A stretch of DNA of 64,000 bases from Candidatus Aphodousia gallistercoris (GCA_018714185.1 DVNT01000008.1:27340-91339), one strand, 5' to 3'; numbered from the stretch's first letter, positions 1-10,938 are shown. A program made the numbers and translations. The notes: generated from the sequence alone by a model not told the origin.

Positions 1-3000
1 ATACGAGTCTTCGGTTTCGCCGGGTTCGACATAGTCCCCGATAAAGTTGGCTAAAACATTGGCTTGAATCGTGCCGATGGCCCCGCTCACCGTCACGCTC
101 GTTTGATCAATAAAGTGGTCTTGGTAAGCTTTAAGTGTTAAGTCATGGGCGTTAATCGTTGAGGCATTCACCGCCAAATTCGCGTCGCCGTAGTAGCGGT
201 TGACAACCACCATGGCTTCTACGTTACCGAAAGCGGCCCCGGAGACGCCTACAATCGTTGAATCAAAATTTTCGGTGTTGCCCGACAAAATGCTCACATC
301 CGGATTTTTCCCGTCCAGCCCCTCAATCACCGTTTGATCGAGCGTTGTTTGCGTTTGCCCCTCAAGCGTATTGACGGCCACGTAGGTGCCCAGCGAGCCA
401 TAAATGGAACCGGCCACATTCACATCGACAAAACTCCAATCGCTTCGTCGATGGGCGTTCAAATTGACCTCATCGGTTAACGAGAGGCGACTTTGGTTCA
501 GAAGACTGTTCACACCATTATCGGCGTAATTGACCGATACGCTCACCGTACCGGCACCGTACATCGCTCCGGCCGCATTCAGCCCCATCGTTGTCAGGCG
601 TCCGAGGTAGTCGGCATTTTGGTTATAAACGGAACCCGAAATCGCCCCCACATCATGAACGTTCGTTGTGACGTCCGAAAGCTCGCGGGTCACGTTAACA
701 AGCGCACCCACGGCAAAGTTGGCGGCACCTCCGCCATTGATCGCCAAGCCGGAAACCCCTTCCTTAGCTTGTGCCGCAATGGTAATTTCTCCCTTTTGTG
801 CAGAAATAGAGCCTTCCCCAACCTCCGTCTCGGTGGTATGTTCAGTCGTCATAACATTGACCGAAATCGGAACGGAAGCGGTGGAAGCGCCTGCCACCGT
901 GGTCGACACGGTATCGATATTGGCGTAGTCGCCCGAGAACACGTCGATGGATCCGGACGCACTTAAATCAGCATTATCAAGCTTCGTTTTCGTGCTGCCG
1001 CCGTGATAGGTGACGCTTACCGTACCGGCTCCGGCAGCGGTCGCCGCTCCTGAACCATTGATCACAAAGGTCTTATACGTTTCCGTGCTGCTTGCACCGA
1101 TCGCCAACCCATTGACCGTTTCGGTAGCGCGTTTATCGACCAAGTTCGCCGCGACATCCACATCATTAACAATACCGTCGTTGATCGCGTCGTCTGCAAC
1201 GCCTGTCGTCCAATTTCCGGTCGTGCTCGAAGCGCCGGTATGCGTCAAGTTTGAATCGGTTACCGTCGTTTCCGTCTTACCGTGCTTTTCGTTAACCGTC
1301 ACGCTAAGAGCGGCAGAATACCCGGCCGATCCCGCCACATTGCCCGTATAAGCGCCGATCGTATCGTCGCTTTGCGCGTTAATGATGCCGTAGGCATCGA
1401 CCGTGGCATTGAGGTCTTTCACATCAACCGTGGTGTCCGAATCGATGAGATTAATAGAAACGGAGCCCGAACCGGAGCCGGAACTGCCGATGCCGCCGCC
1501 GATACCGATCGTATCGATATCGTTGTCGGTCTTGGCTTGCAGCGACAGCGACTCGGCATGAAATTCTTCACCCTCGCTACCGCTCATCCCGGCCGTGGTC
1601 TCGTTGTCAATCCGATTAACGGCAATGCCTAAGCCGACCCCAGCCGTTTGACCGTAGGCCGCGACAATGCCCAAATTGTCAATATCGGCATCTTCCATAG
1701 CCAAAATATTGACGTTAACTAAGGCGCTCGGGGCTTGCGAACCTGATTGGGCGAGCTTAACGGTCTCGGAGACCAAATGATCAACCGTGGCATTGACATG
1801 GCGCTTGATTTCATTAACGCCTGCCGCGCCGCCCAAGCCGACCGAGCTCGCAGAACCGCCGGCCGAGAGCACCAAAGTGCTTACGCGATCCTTGCCTTCG
1901 GCTGTTACATTAAGGTCCGTAGCGACAGCCCCCTCTGCCGTATCCGCACTTCCCTTGACTGTTAATCCGTCAATGGTGACGGATGTCCCGGGACTATCGG
2001 CTCGACCGGAAATACTATAGCCCACCGCACCGGATATGCCGGCCCCGCTTGAGCCTGTATTGACAGCAATGTTGCCTGCCAATGTCCACGTTTCTGTGTC
2101 GTCTAACGCATGCAGCGTAGCGAAAATGACATTGTTAAGCGTTGAATGGTCGAACTCGATCGTTGCCGTATTTTTCACGCGATTGACCGCCACGGCTCCG
2201 CCGAAACTAAAGCCGCTGGAGACGGCGCCGTCAGCGGCCGCCGCCCAAGCATTGGCTTCATTTTGTGCCAGAACGTCAAGCGTACCGCCCGTCACATTAA
2301 GGCTATCCGCCCTGACTTGTGCGTCGTTATTAGTATTCATCACCACGACGGCACCGCCAATAGCAATCGTGCTTTCACCGCCGCCCACGCTCACGCCTAC
2401 GTTGCCCGCCACATTCACGGTATCGGCGCTGTTGCCCGCCCGAATCGTATTTTCGGCAACATCAAGGGTCAGCTCTTCAGCCGTGGTTACCGACTGCTGG
2501 TTCACATTGGAAACCAACACGGAACCGGCCGCGCTAAAGTGCATGGCATTGGACCCGCCCGAGCCCGCCGCTCCGGCGACGACTCCGACGCTCACGACAT
2601 TGGCTTCGCTTGAGCCGATAAAGGACGAGTCCGTGGCGCTTGTATCCGAGGTAATGTTCAGGCCGGCCGTATTCGTGGAAAAGACGTTGTCAATGTGGTT
2701 AACAAGCACGCCGGCAGCGCCGCTATTGTCTTCCGGCGCAATGCCTAACGAGAGCACCACGCTCGTTTGCAGCATGTTGGAACCGTCAAGGAACTCTTTA
2801 AGCGTTTGAGCACTGCTGCTATCAGGGGTGTTGTCTTCGCTCGTGTCCGTGATAAGGCCCACATCTTCGTAATAGCTGAGATTGGTAAGTTCGGAGGCTG
2901 CCTCCGGGTACCACTGCACGTCGGAAATAGAGTCGAAATAGCTGTCTTCGGAATCATTGGTGTCGCGAGAAGCCACCTCTACGTGCGCATTAAGGCCCGT

Positions 3001-6000
3001 GAGCGTAATCGCGGCATTGCTTAGGCCGGCCGTCACGGTATTGGTAAAGTCGCTGCTCGCGGCCGCCCCCGAAAATCCGAGCGCGGAACTGCCCAAGGCC
3101 ACCTGCGCCGACACAGCCGTCGTGACTTGCGTCAGGGAACTTAACGCTCGCACATCCACCGTTTGGGCCCCATTTAAGGTGGCTTCCGACAGGGTCGAGG
3201 TAATCGTATTGTCCAAATCGGCAAGGGCAAAGATCAAACCGAAAGTAGCGTTTCTGCCGAAGCTAGACTCAGTGGTCAGTCCAAAGCCCGTGCCGCCCGT
3301 GACTTGCGTCTCCCCGCTCCAGGCTGCTTGGTCATAGGTAAAGTCAACCGCATTGTCATCGGTACCGGCACTGATACCGGAAACCGTAACCGCCGTTTCC
3401 GTATCGAGCCAATTAACGGAAACATTGCCATCGAAAGCCCAATTGCTTGTCTCATCGCCCCCTTTGGTAATGGAGGCAGCCAAACCTTCGGCAACGAGCG
3501 TACCGTCATTGATGGCATAGATATTGATGTCGGCAGTATTTTCACCGAAATGCAAACCGGTATGGGTACCGGTTAAGTCACCGGTAACGGATACCGTGGA
3601 CTTGTACGAGCCCGTGTTGCCGGCTATGGCGCCGGCAATACTGACGCCGTTACTTGCATCGTTATGCTTTTTAATGAAATTAAGACCCGCGGCCCCGGCC
3701 CAAGCGCCGACCCATTTGTCGGTTACCGCTTCGATATCCGCCGTCTGGCTGTTGACCGTAAAGTGATCGACATCAATGGTCACGCCCGTTTCGGCATCAA
3801 AGTCATTCCAACCGGCGCTGCCGGCCAGCGCTAGCTGAAGGTGCTTGCCTTGTTGGGAATTGGCCGCTGAATTTTGCTCGCTCACCCCGGCGGAGGCGTT
3901 GGCTTGGCCGTTCGCGCCATTGTCGCCAAAGCGCTGATCATTGCTCTGGCCGTTTCCTGCCATTACGTCGGACGATGAGTTATTTTGGTCTTGGGTCGCA
4001 AAAATCTCATTTCTGAGCGTGCTCCCCCATTCCGTACTCTTTTCGGTTAACAGCTCGGACCATTGACCGATTTTTCCGCTTACTTTATCGCCCAAGCCGG
4101 AGAAGTAGTCTCCGACCGACTTAAAGAAGTCCAACACTTTTTGCAACTTGGAATCCGGATCGGGAATACTCGGATCGTCTTCGCCGCTCATTTCCGCGAC
4201 AAGCGCCGCCCCGATCGCATTCATTGCCAGATTGGTGTTGGCGGTGACGGTGACGCTGCCGGCTGCAGCATATAAGCCGCCGTCCGTGCGCTCAAAGAGG
4301 CTTTGCCCGTCAAGAAGCTTATCGTTATCGCTAATGGATAACCGGTTGCCGAGACTTCCTAAATTGATGGCCACACCGGCGGCGATCCCTGTTGACGCAC
4401 CGGAGCCGGTTCCCAGATCAATTGCGCCGGCAATGGTTTGGATGCTGTCGTCGCGCGAAGCGTTTAAAACAATGTCATTCGCCGTGATTTGTGCTTCGTC
4501 GTCAAATAAAAGCTCGTTGTTGGTATCGATGTCCGATAAACTCGCCAAGGCATCAAAGCCGAAGGATCCCTTGCTGATGTCCGCCGCGACGGCAATCGGC
4601 AAAGAAAAAACCGAATCGGTTGCAGAGACATTGACAATATTGGTCGCCGTAAGCGACGCCCCTTCACGAACCATCACTTGATTGTCAGTCGAAAGGGCTT
4701 GGTAAAGAAGCGTTCCGCCCACCGCATTGGCCTCAGTACTGCCCGGAATCGGAATACCGGCAATCGATCCGACGTGTCCGGCCAAAGTAAGCGACTCGTT
4801 GACCGAGCGGCCTGTAATCGTCACCGCACCGGCGGCCACATCCGTTGCATCGGGATCGGTACTGAGCGCCCCCTTTGCCGTAAGCGACGCACCTTTACCA
4901 ATCGTCAGGGACGATTGCGTATCCTGGAGCAAAACGGCCACCGTGCCTGCAGCATCCCACGAGCCTTGGGCGCCAGATCCTGAGGCAGATACCGAGGTAT
5001 TGAGATAGCTGGTGGGCTGCACAAAGGCAAAAAGGCTCACGCCGATATTGGCTAATTCCACGCCCGTTTCGGCTACCGGCGCCGCCAGCTTAAGAAATTC
5101 ACCCGCAGCCGAGGCCAGTTCAGCAAGCGAAGTTCCCAACTGGCTGATTTTCTCGGTAAAGCTGCGCTTATCCGATGAAATTTCCCCAAAAGCCGCATCA
5201 ACTTTATCGCATTGCTCTTGAAACTTTTTCCATTGGGCCTCAAAGGCTGAGTCTTTATCGTCATGGCTATGATAGATATCATTTAAAGCCTGTTTGGCTT
5301 TCTCAAATTCCGCCTTCATCGCCTCAAGCCGATGCCACTCGATCACGGCTTCATTTGTGACGGTGAGGTTGCCGTCATTGACCGTGAGCATGGCATTGTC
5401 GCCAATGGTCAAGTCCGAAGAAAGCGTGCTTTCGGCCTTGCCTGAGGTTTGCACAAGAAGCGCAAGCGAGCCCTGGAGGGCAGAATGATTACCGGAGGCA
5501 TCGGCGGCATTGCTCACGCTCGAATTAGCCTTGAATTGATAGTCCCAGATCTCCGCCTTGGAACTGACATTGATTTTGTCCTGAGCCGTGAGCGACGCGT
5601 TGTCCAATCCGGCAAGGGCCGGATCCAGAACCAAATCGGAAGCCTGACCGCCGGTCACCACGGTAATGGCGCCGCCCACCTTCGCCGAAGGCGACGAATA
5701 GGAAGAATTCAATGCCCCCCATTTTTGGTTAAAGAGCGCATTCATGAAGTTGGTCGTCATGGCCGAGCCTGTTGCCGTGAGCCGGTCCATGAAGCCGCCG
5801 GAGGAAGCCGCGTTATTGGAAACTACCGAGTAGCTGTCGGTGTAATTCGAAGACAAAAGACTAATTTCTTTTGCGGTACCGCTGAGCCCCGTTTCAATGT
5901 CAAGGTGACTCCCGGTATTTAACTCCGTGTAGTTAAATGCAAGCCCCCCGTAGCTATTGCGCCCAGCCGAGGCTGAGGCTGATGTGCTCACGGAGTTGGT

Positions 6001-7680
6001 CTGCTCGGAGGTGGCGCTATAGTTGCCGCCCTGGATACTTAGCTGAGCGGTTTTAGTAATGTTGGCCGAACTTGATCCCTCGAAAACGCCCACCATGAGT
6101 GCCGTCATGATTCCGTCGGAATTAAAGGTTGTAGCTTTGGCAGTGAGCTCCGCATCGATATTATTGCGGCTTGCAACGGTTAAATCCTTGCCCGCAGACA
6201 GTTGCCCTGCGATATCCACGGTTGAGGTGCTGTCAATTAACCCCACAACCGCTGCTGCCGCCGGGATCTTATTGGAGGTGCTGCCTGAGAGATTAAATAG
6301 ATCCAAAAGCTGGATTTTTGAAGTTGATGTGCCGATGGTCATTCGCGTATCGGCGTTTGCTTCGGTACTGAGGTTGCCGCCCGCGATAAGCTCTGCACCA
6401 TTGGAAACCGTCACGTGGGCATTTGTCGTCAAGTCGCCGTAGGCTACGGCACCGTTAATCGGCGTGGCCATGCCGATCATTTCCAGCGAAACATTTTCCG
6501 CTAAGCGGATAAGATCGGAATCGTTAATTCGGTTTTCTGCCAACGCCTGCACCGTCAGGTCTTCGGCGGCTTCCAGTTTGCCGTTCACCGTAACTTCTGC
6601 CGTCACGGTAGCAATATTTTTATTGCCCGAAGTCGTAAAATGGCCCTCGTCCTTGTCGGCATCCAACGTTTTTTCAACGTCATAGGTTCCGTTGCCGGCC
6701 ATGGCGGTTACCGTTAAATCCCCGCGAGACTTGACCGTACCGTCAACCGTAATTTCCGCCTTGATATTCGGGGCAACGGAAAAGGCCGATGTATCGGCTC
6801 GGGCTAAAAGCAAAATATCCCCCTCATCGCTGCCGGCATCGGGGACCAAAGAAAGCGAGCCCGTCAAGCCGCTTGACGTCACAAGGACATCATCTTTTTT
6901 AATGTTGACGAGATTCGAAAAATCGGTCACAGTGTTGTCAATCCGAGCGGCCTTGTCAACCTTTAGCTTGCCGGCGGCCAACGTCACCCGATTTCCGGCA
7001 TTGATGCTGCCGGAAATCGTAATAATGGCATTGGGATTTAAGGGAACTTCCCCTTGGCGCAAATTCTGATAGGCCGTCTGTGTCAGATTGAGCATGTGGC
7101 CGCTGGAGCTGACTTCACTTAACTTGTCATAAGTGTCTTGATCGGGTGCAACCGCGGTAAAGCTGCCCGCATTGATGACTCCCGTGCTGCCGACAGTCAT
7201 GCCGCCGGGCGAAACAAAGGTCAAATTACCCCCAATGCCGCTATCTTTGACTGCGTTGACCGTCCCATCGACTTTGATCGTATTGTTGACGAAATTGACC
7301 AAATCGTTGGAGCCGGCCGCAAAATGCAAGTTGGCGATGTGCTCGGCCTTGAGTTCAAAGTCAGAGAACTTGTTGATGCCGATATTCGCATCGGTTTTAT
7401 AGTCCGTTGTAATGTTGTGGACCTTACCGCTCGAATCGACTTGAACTTGGGTGTGGCTCCAAGAAGAGTCTACTTTAATGTTCGTATTGGTTACGGTTGA
7501 GGCCGCCCACAAAGGCGGGGCCGCCAAAAGGACCGAACCAACCACAGCGCCGAGAGCGACCCCAGCCGTGCGGTCCACGACAGAGCGCACTTTCCCTTTT
7601 TTGCGGGTTTTCTTAGCTTCATCCGTGACCACGTGACATTCACGCGACCGGTTCCAAAGTACCTTATAGATCTTGTTCAT
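1..7680 (-). CDS. Giant TpsA-type filamentous adhesin (LktA/FHA-like), 3' end outside window (at least 2560 codons)
   Basis: Reverse-strand frame from ATG at 7680 is open to base 1. N-terminus MNKIYKVLWNRSRECHVVTDEAKKTRKKGKVRSVVDRTAGVALGAVVGSVLLAAPPLWA resembles an extended (ESPR) signal peptide; followed by TPS-like repeats (NTIKVDGTVNAV...GGNLTFVSPGGMTVGSTGVINAGSFTAVAP) and very long Gly/Ala/Thr/Val-rich beta-helix-like repeats. Directly downstream of a TpsB gene. Confidence 0.9.
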   Translation of the reverse strand, partial: MNKIYKVLWNRSRECHVVTDEAKKTRKKGKVRSVVDRTAGVALGAVVGSVLLAAPPLWAASTVTNTNIKVDSSWSHTQVQVDSSGKVHNITTDYKTDANIGINKFSDFELKAEHIANLHFAAGSNDLVNFVNNTIKVDGTVNAVKDSGIGGNLTFVSPGGMTVGSTGVINAGSFTAVAPDQDTYDKLSEVSSSGHMLNLTQTAYQNLRQGEVPLNPNAIITISGSINAGNRVTLAAGKLKVDKAARIDNTVTDFSNLVNIKKDDVLVTSSGLTGSLSLVPDAGSDEGDILLLARADTSAFSVAPNIKAEITVDGTVKSRGDLTVTAMAGNGTYDVEKTLDADKDEGHFTTSGNKNIATVTAEVTVNGKLEAAEDLTVQALAENRINDSDLIRLAENVSLEMIGMATPINGAVAYGDLTTNAHVTVSNGAELIAGGNLSTEANADTRMTIGTSTSKIQLLDLFNLSGSTSNKIPAAAAVVGLIDSTSTVDIAGQLSAGKDLTVASRNNIDAELTAKATTFNSDGIMTALMVGVFEGSSSANITKTAQLSIQGGNYSATSEQTNSVSTSASASAGRNSYGGLAFNYTELNTGSHLDIETGLSGTAKEISLLSSNYTDSYSVVSNNAASSGGFMDRLTATGSAMTTNFMNALFNQKWGALNSSYSSPSAKVGGAITVVTGGQASDLVLDPALAGLDNASLTAQDKINVSSKAEIWDYQFKANSSVSNAADASGNHSALQGSLALLVQTSGKAESTLSSDLTIGDNAMLTVNDGNLTVTNEAVIEWHRLEAMKAEFEKAKQALNDIYHSHDDKDSAFEAQWKKFQEQCDKVDAAFGEISSDKRSFTEKISQLGTSLAELASAAGEFLKLAAPVAETGVELANIGVSLFAFVQPTSYLNTSVSASGSGAQGSWDAAGTVAVLLQDTQSSLTIGKGASLTAKGALSTDPDATDVAAGAVTITGRSVNESLTLAGHVGSIAGIPIPGSTEANAVGGTLLYQALSTDNQVMVREGASLTATNIVNVSATDSVFSLPIAVAADISKGSFGFDALASLSDIDTNNELLFDDEAQITANDIVLNASRDDSIQTIAGAIDLGTGSGASTGIAAGVAINLGSLGNRLSISDNDKLLDGQSLFERTDGGLYAAAGSVTVTANTNLAMNAIGAALVAEMSGEDDPSIPDPDSKLQKVLDFFKSVGDYFSGLGDKVSGKIGQWSELLTEKSTEWGSTLRNEIFATQDQNNSSSDVMAGNGQSNDQRFGDNGANGQANASAGVSEQNSAANSQQGKHLQLALAGSAGWNDFDAETGVTIDVDHFTVNSQTADIEAVTDKWVGAWAGAAGLNFIKKHNDASNGVSIAGAIAGNTGSYKSTVSVTGDLTGTHTGLHFGENTADINIYAINDGTLVAEGLAASITKGGDETSNWAFDGNVSVNWLDTETAVTVSGISAGTDDNAVDFTYDQAAWSGETQVTGGTGFGLTTESSFGRNATFGLIFALADLDNTITSTLSEATLNGAQTVDVRALSSLTQVTTAVSAQVALGSSALGFSGAAASSDFTNTVTAGLSNAAITLTGLNAHVEVASRDTNDSEDSYFDSISDVQWYPEAASELTNLSYYEDVGLITDTSEDNTPDSSSAQTLKEFLDGSNMLQTSVVLSLGIAPEDNSGAAGVLVNHIDNVFSTNTAGLNITSDTSATDSSFIGSSEANVVSVGVVAGAAGSGGSNAMHFSAAGSVLVSNVNQQSVTTAEELTLDVAENTIRAGNSADTVNVAGNVGVSVGGGESTIAIGGAVVVMNTNNDAQVRADSLNVTGGTLDVLAQNEANAWAAAADGAVSSGFSFGGAVAVNRVKNTATIEFDHSTLNNVIFATLHALDDTETWTLAGNIAVNTGSSGAGISGAVGYSISGRADSPGTSVTIDGLTVKGSADTAEGAVATDLNVTAEGKDRVSTLVLSAGGSASSVGLGGAAGVNEIKRHVNATVDHLVSETVKLAQSGSQAPSALVNVNILAMEDADIDNLGIVAAYGQTAGVGLGIAVNRIDNETTAGMSGSEGEEFHAESLSLQAKTDNDIDTIGIGGGIGSSGSGSGSVSINLIDSDTTVDVKDLNATVDAYGIINAQSDDTIGAYTGNVAGSAGYSAALSVTVNEKHGKTETTVTDSNLTHTGASSTTGNWTTGVADDAINDGIVNDVDVAANLVDKRATETVNGLAIGASSTETYKTFVINGSGAATAAGAGTVSVTYHGGSTKTKLDNADLSASGSIDVFSGDYANIDTVSTTVAGASTASVPISVNVMTTEHTTETEVGEGSISAQKGEITIAAQAKEGVSGLAINGGGAANFAVGALVNVTRELSDVTTNVHDVGAISGSVYNQNADYLGRLTTMGLNAAGAMYGAGTVSVSVNYADNGVNSLLNQSRLSLTDEVNLNAHRRSDWSFVDVNVAGSIYGSLGTYVAVNTLEGQTQTTLDQTVIEGLDGKNPDVSILSGNTENFDSTIVGVSGAAFGNVEAMVVVNRYYGDANLAVNASTINAHDLTLKAYQDHFIDQTSVTVSGAIGTIQANVLANFIGDYVEPGETEDSY

Positions 7681-7749
7681 CGCCAACCTTTCATTTATAT
7701 GGCATACCGAAAGCGGTGAAACCCCAGCCGTTTCGGCATTGAGAATTTG

Positions 7750-9396
7750 TTACCAAACGATTGTGGCCGTGAGATCGGCCCGAGCGGAACTGACGTGCCC
7801 GGCCTCGCCCACGTCTTTATAAAGCGGCACCGAGCCCACCACTTCAAGGCTTGCTCCTTTAAAGAGCGGCCATCGCAACCCCAACCCCGCGCTTGCAAGG
7901 CGCTTGGCCGAATAAGAATTGAGCCCGGAGAGCCTGCCGTAATCGAAGAAACCGTAAAGCTCGGTCTCCGCCGGCCCGAGGAAATTCCAGCCGGCTTGCG
8001 CATTCAGGTAAAAGCCGTTTTCAGCCGAAATCAAGTCATTGTCGTAGCCTCGAACGCCGCTCACATGCCCGAGGTAGAAATAATCGGCCGTCATCATTTC
8101 ATCGCCGGCCAGCTTGGCCTGCCATGCGGCCGAAAAAGAAACCTTTACGTCCTCGGCGAGGTTATGCTGCATGAGCAGATTGCCTTTGTAAAAACGATAC
8201 TTTCGGTCATTGTTGACAAAGACATTATCCTCGGCATCGGCCGCCACTAAGGCATTGTTGAGATAAAAAAGCGAATTCGACGCTAGATAAATAGTTTCCA
8301 AACCGAAGCTGTAAGTGGCAATTTCCGTGTCATTCATGCGGATATCGGTAAACACGTCCGTTTGGGATTCTCGGCGAGTGTATTCGACAAATGCCGTCCA
8401 CTTGGCGTTGTTGCTCACATACACCGGATGGTCAAGCCTCACGTTCCAGAGCAATGAATCGCCGGTAATATCCAAGACCTCGGACGGCCCGCTCACAATC
8501 TCCACTTTGCCGTAGGAAAGCGCCCCCGTCAGCCTGGTTCCCTTTGCCGTTAACGGCAAAGCATAGCTTGCCATGACACTTTTACTGCCTTGGCTGACAA
8601 CACCCAAAAGCGTAGCGGCATCGCGCCGCCCGAAGACGCTTCGGTTAGTGACAGAAGCTCCCAAGCGGGGACGCCCCGTTGATTTGGTGCCGACCGTATC
8701 GGCAAAAATCGCCCCCGTCCAATTCGCCGGTTCATGCACGCCGATAGCATAACTGGTCGTCTCCTCCCGGCTCCCCGGACGGATATCGACCGTTAGCAAA
8801 ACATCATTGGTCATGTTGAATTCGACCAGATCGTCGTACATCTGCGCATAATTGGCCACTTTGCCCTTTTCAAAATCAAATGCGCTAAATATGTAGGAGG
8901 CACTGGTGTGCTTGGCCCCTTGCACGGTAACCTCGTCGGTTTTTCCTTCGATCAACGAAATATGCAAGACGCCGTCTTGAATGCGCTGAGGCTTGAGCAC
9001 CGCCATGCAAACGGCATAGCCCTTTTCGTGATAGAGCGCATTAATGGCATTTAAGATTTGAGAAAGATCCGCGGCCGAGATGGTTTTGCCGATCCAGGGC
9101 GAAACGGCTTTGAGAATTTCCTGCTCGGTTAAAACCGTGCTTTTGTCATGAGTAATGCCGGAGAGGTGAAACTCAAAAGAGGCCTCACTCGAGGGCACGG
9201 AATGCAAAGGCACGCTCGCCGCTTCGGGCTGGGCCTTGAGCCTCATTTCATCAATTTCCGATTCAATACGACGTTGATCGAAGTCTTGCTGCAGTTGCTG
9301 CAAGTCCCGCTCGGCAGTACGCGGAACAGCAGGCACCGTCTGCGCCAAGACAAAACCGGAGCACCCGAGGGTAAGCACAAGAACTAAAAACCGCAT
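7750..9396 (-). CDS. TpsB/ShlB/FhaC-type outer-membrane two-partner secretion transporter
   Basis: 548 aa, signal peptide, POTRA-like region (LSGITHDKSTVLTEQEILKAVSPWIGKTISAADLSQILNAINALYHEKGYAVCMAVLKPQRIQDGVLHISLIEGKTDEV), beta-barrel with VRGYD...NG motif; adjacent to tpsA. Confidence 0.93.
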   Translation of the reverse strand: MRFLVLVLTLGCSGFVLAQTVPAVPRTAERDLQQLQQDFDQRRIESEIDEMRLKAQPEAASVPLHSVPSSEASFEFHLSGITHDKSTVLTEQEILKAVSPWIGKTISAADLSQILNAINALYHEKGYAVCMAVLKPQRIQDGVLHISLIEGKTDEVTVQGAKHTSASYIFSAFDFEKGKVANYAQMYDDLVEFNMTNDVLLTVDIRPGSREETTSYAIGVHEPANWTGAIFADTVGTKSTGRPRLGASVTNRSVFGRRDAATLLGVVSQGSKSVMASYALPLTAKGTRLTGALSYGKVEIVSGPSEVLDITGDSLLWNVRLDHPVYVSNNAKWTAFVEYTRRESQTDVFTDIRMNDTEIATYSFGLETIYLASNSLFYLNNALVAADAEDNVFVNNDRKYRFYKGNLLMQHNLAEDVKVSFSAAWQAKLAGDEMMTADYFYLGHVSGVRGYDNDLISAENGFYLNAQAGWNFLGPAETELYGFFDYGRLSGLNSYSAKRLASAGLGLRWPLFKGASLEVVGSVPLYKDVGEAGHVSSARADLTATIVW

Positions 9397-9789
9397 AGGA
9401 TCCCTTTCTCGAAAACACTACACCCCAAACAACGCCGAACAAGTCCAATATTACAACAAAATTCGATAAAGAAGTTGAGCTTATCTACTTATTTTTTAAG
9501 AGATTTTATTAGAGTATTTTTTAGCGCTTAGGGAGCGAGACTCCTGATGATACGGATTTTTCTAGCCAATTTAAATCCGAATGGACAGATCAAACCTTTT
9601 AAGCAAAATGACATGCCATGCTTGCTTAGGCCTTGCCGCCATAACTTGAAAAAAGTCTGACTTTCAAGGTCGCGATGGAATGCATGAGACAGAGCTAGCG
9701 GCGTGCAAATAAGACTCAATGCTATTCTTCAAACAAAACCAGCGTACAAAAGCCGATCTTTCACAAAAAAGTTTCAATCTAAAACAAAA

Positions 9790-10815
9790 TCATTGTAACT
9801 TTGAGCCTTTCTCTGTATTTTCCTGCTTAACATCGCCGAAAGTAGCAAGACCGACAAGAATTTCCGGATGGTTAGCCAAACACTTTTGAAGTTTCGGCAA
9901 AACAATTTCTTGAATGCCCCGAACAAAAACATCACGTACTTTATACAACCACGGCAACGGATAGTCGGAGCGCGCATACGCATAAATGGATCGACACGAT
10001 AAAGGTGAAGGCATAGGAAAGATCGCTAGCCGCTCGAACATGTCTTCTCCCTCAGCGAGCAGTGCCGACGGCTGACAAACACCACAAGCCATCCCGGATT
10101 CGACCAAGGAAAATACCAAGCGGTTACTATCAACTTCAATACGACTAGGAACTATTCCCATGTTTTCATAGAAAAAAGCTTCCGTTTGATGGCTTGTTGA
10201 TGTGTTGGCTGTGTAATGCGCAAATGGTAACCCAATCAAACGCATTGACTCCCACGTCCAATAATTTCTTTTCCTTCCTATTTCTTTTGGCAAAAGGAGG
10301 ATATAGGGTTCAGAAAAAACAAAAACTTTAAGAAACTTATCTTCTGCAAGAGTGTGGTCACTTGCAACAACGACATCCACTCTACCCATGATTAACTTAT
10401 CCAAAAGATCATTGGTGACTCCGGATTGCAGATGTACCTTTGAAAAGTTTTTCAAAATGTCTTTAAAGAAAAAAGCAGAGAGGTTGAAAATCATGCTCTC
10501 CACTGCGCCAATTTTAAGGACGGGCTTATAAAGATTGCGTTTCTGCAAACTGGTAATCGTCTGCTCCAAACTAGAACGCTGCGCTTGAATTTCTGACCGA
10601 AGGATAATCGCCTCGGGAGTCAACTGTAAGGGTCTAACCCCTTGGACGAACAAATCAAAACCCAACTGCTTTTGTAATATTGCAATTTGCTGGGATACCG
10701 CACTTTGCGTCACACCGAGCGTTTTTGCCGCTAGGGTATAACTCTTCTGAGAAGCTACTGCCAAGAATACTTCAAAAGGTCTAGCAAAAAGTAAACCCGC
10801 CTCTTTTTTCCCCAT
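9790..10815 (-). CDS. LysR-family transcriptional regulator
   Basis: N-terminal wHTH (FLAVASQKSYTLAAKTLGVTQSAVSQQIAILQKQLGFDLF) plus substrate-binding domain; divergent to fchA-ftcD. Confidence 0.93.
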   Translation of the reverse strand: MGKKEAGLLFARPFEVFLAVASQKSYTLAAKTLGVTQSAVSQQIAILQKQLGFDLFVQGVRPLQLTPEAIILRSEIQAQRSSLEQTITSLQKRNLYKPVLKIGAVESMIFNLSAFFFKDILKNFSKVHLQSGVTNDLLDKLIMGRVDVVVASDHTLAEDKFLKVFVFSEPYILLLPKEIGRKRNYWTWESMRLIGLPFAHYTANTSTSHQTEAFFYENMGIVPSRIEVDSNRLVFSLVESGMACGVCQPSALLAEGEDMFERLAIFPMPSPLSCRSIYAYARSDYPLPWLYKVRDVFVRGIQEIVLPKLQKCLANHPEILVGLATFGDVKQENTEKGSKLQ

Positions 10816-10938
10816 GGCCGCACCTTTCCTCCATAAAAAGAAATGATAGTCTTAATTAGTCTAACACTATAAATCTAGCAACCTAATACCGAATTTCCCG
10901 AGAATGAGGAGTGAACTTGTAGTAAATACGGAGTGCAA

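Noticed and set aside
493-7636. Numerous plus-strand ORFs of 60-257 aa listed in the ORF track
   Set aside because: They lie opposite the continuous minus-strand adhesin frame and show Ala/Pro/Val/Thr-rich shadow composition; treated as antisense artefacts.
9528-9719. 63-aa minus-strand ORF as transposase remnant
   Set aside because: No recognisable domain, no SD or terminal repeats seen; insufficient support.
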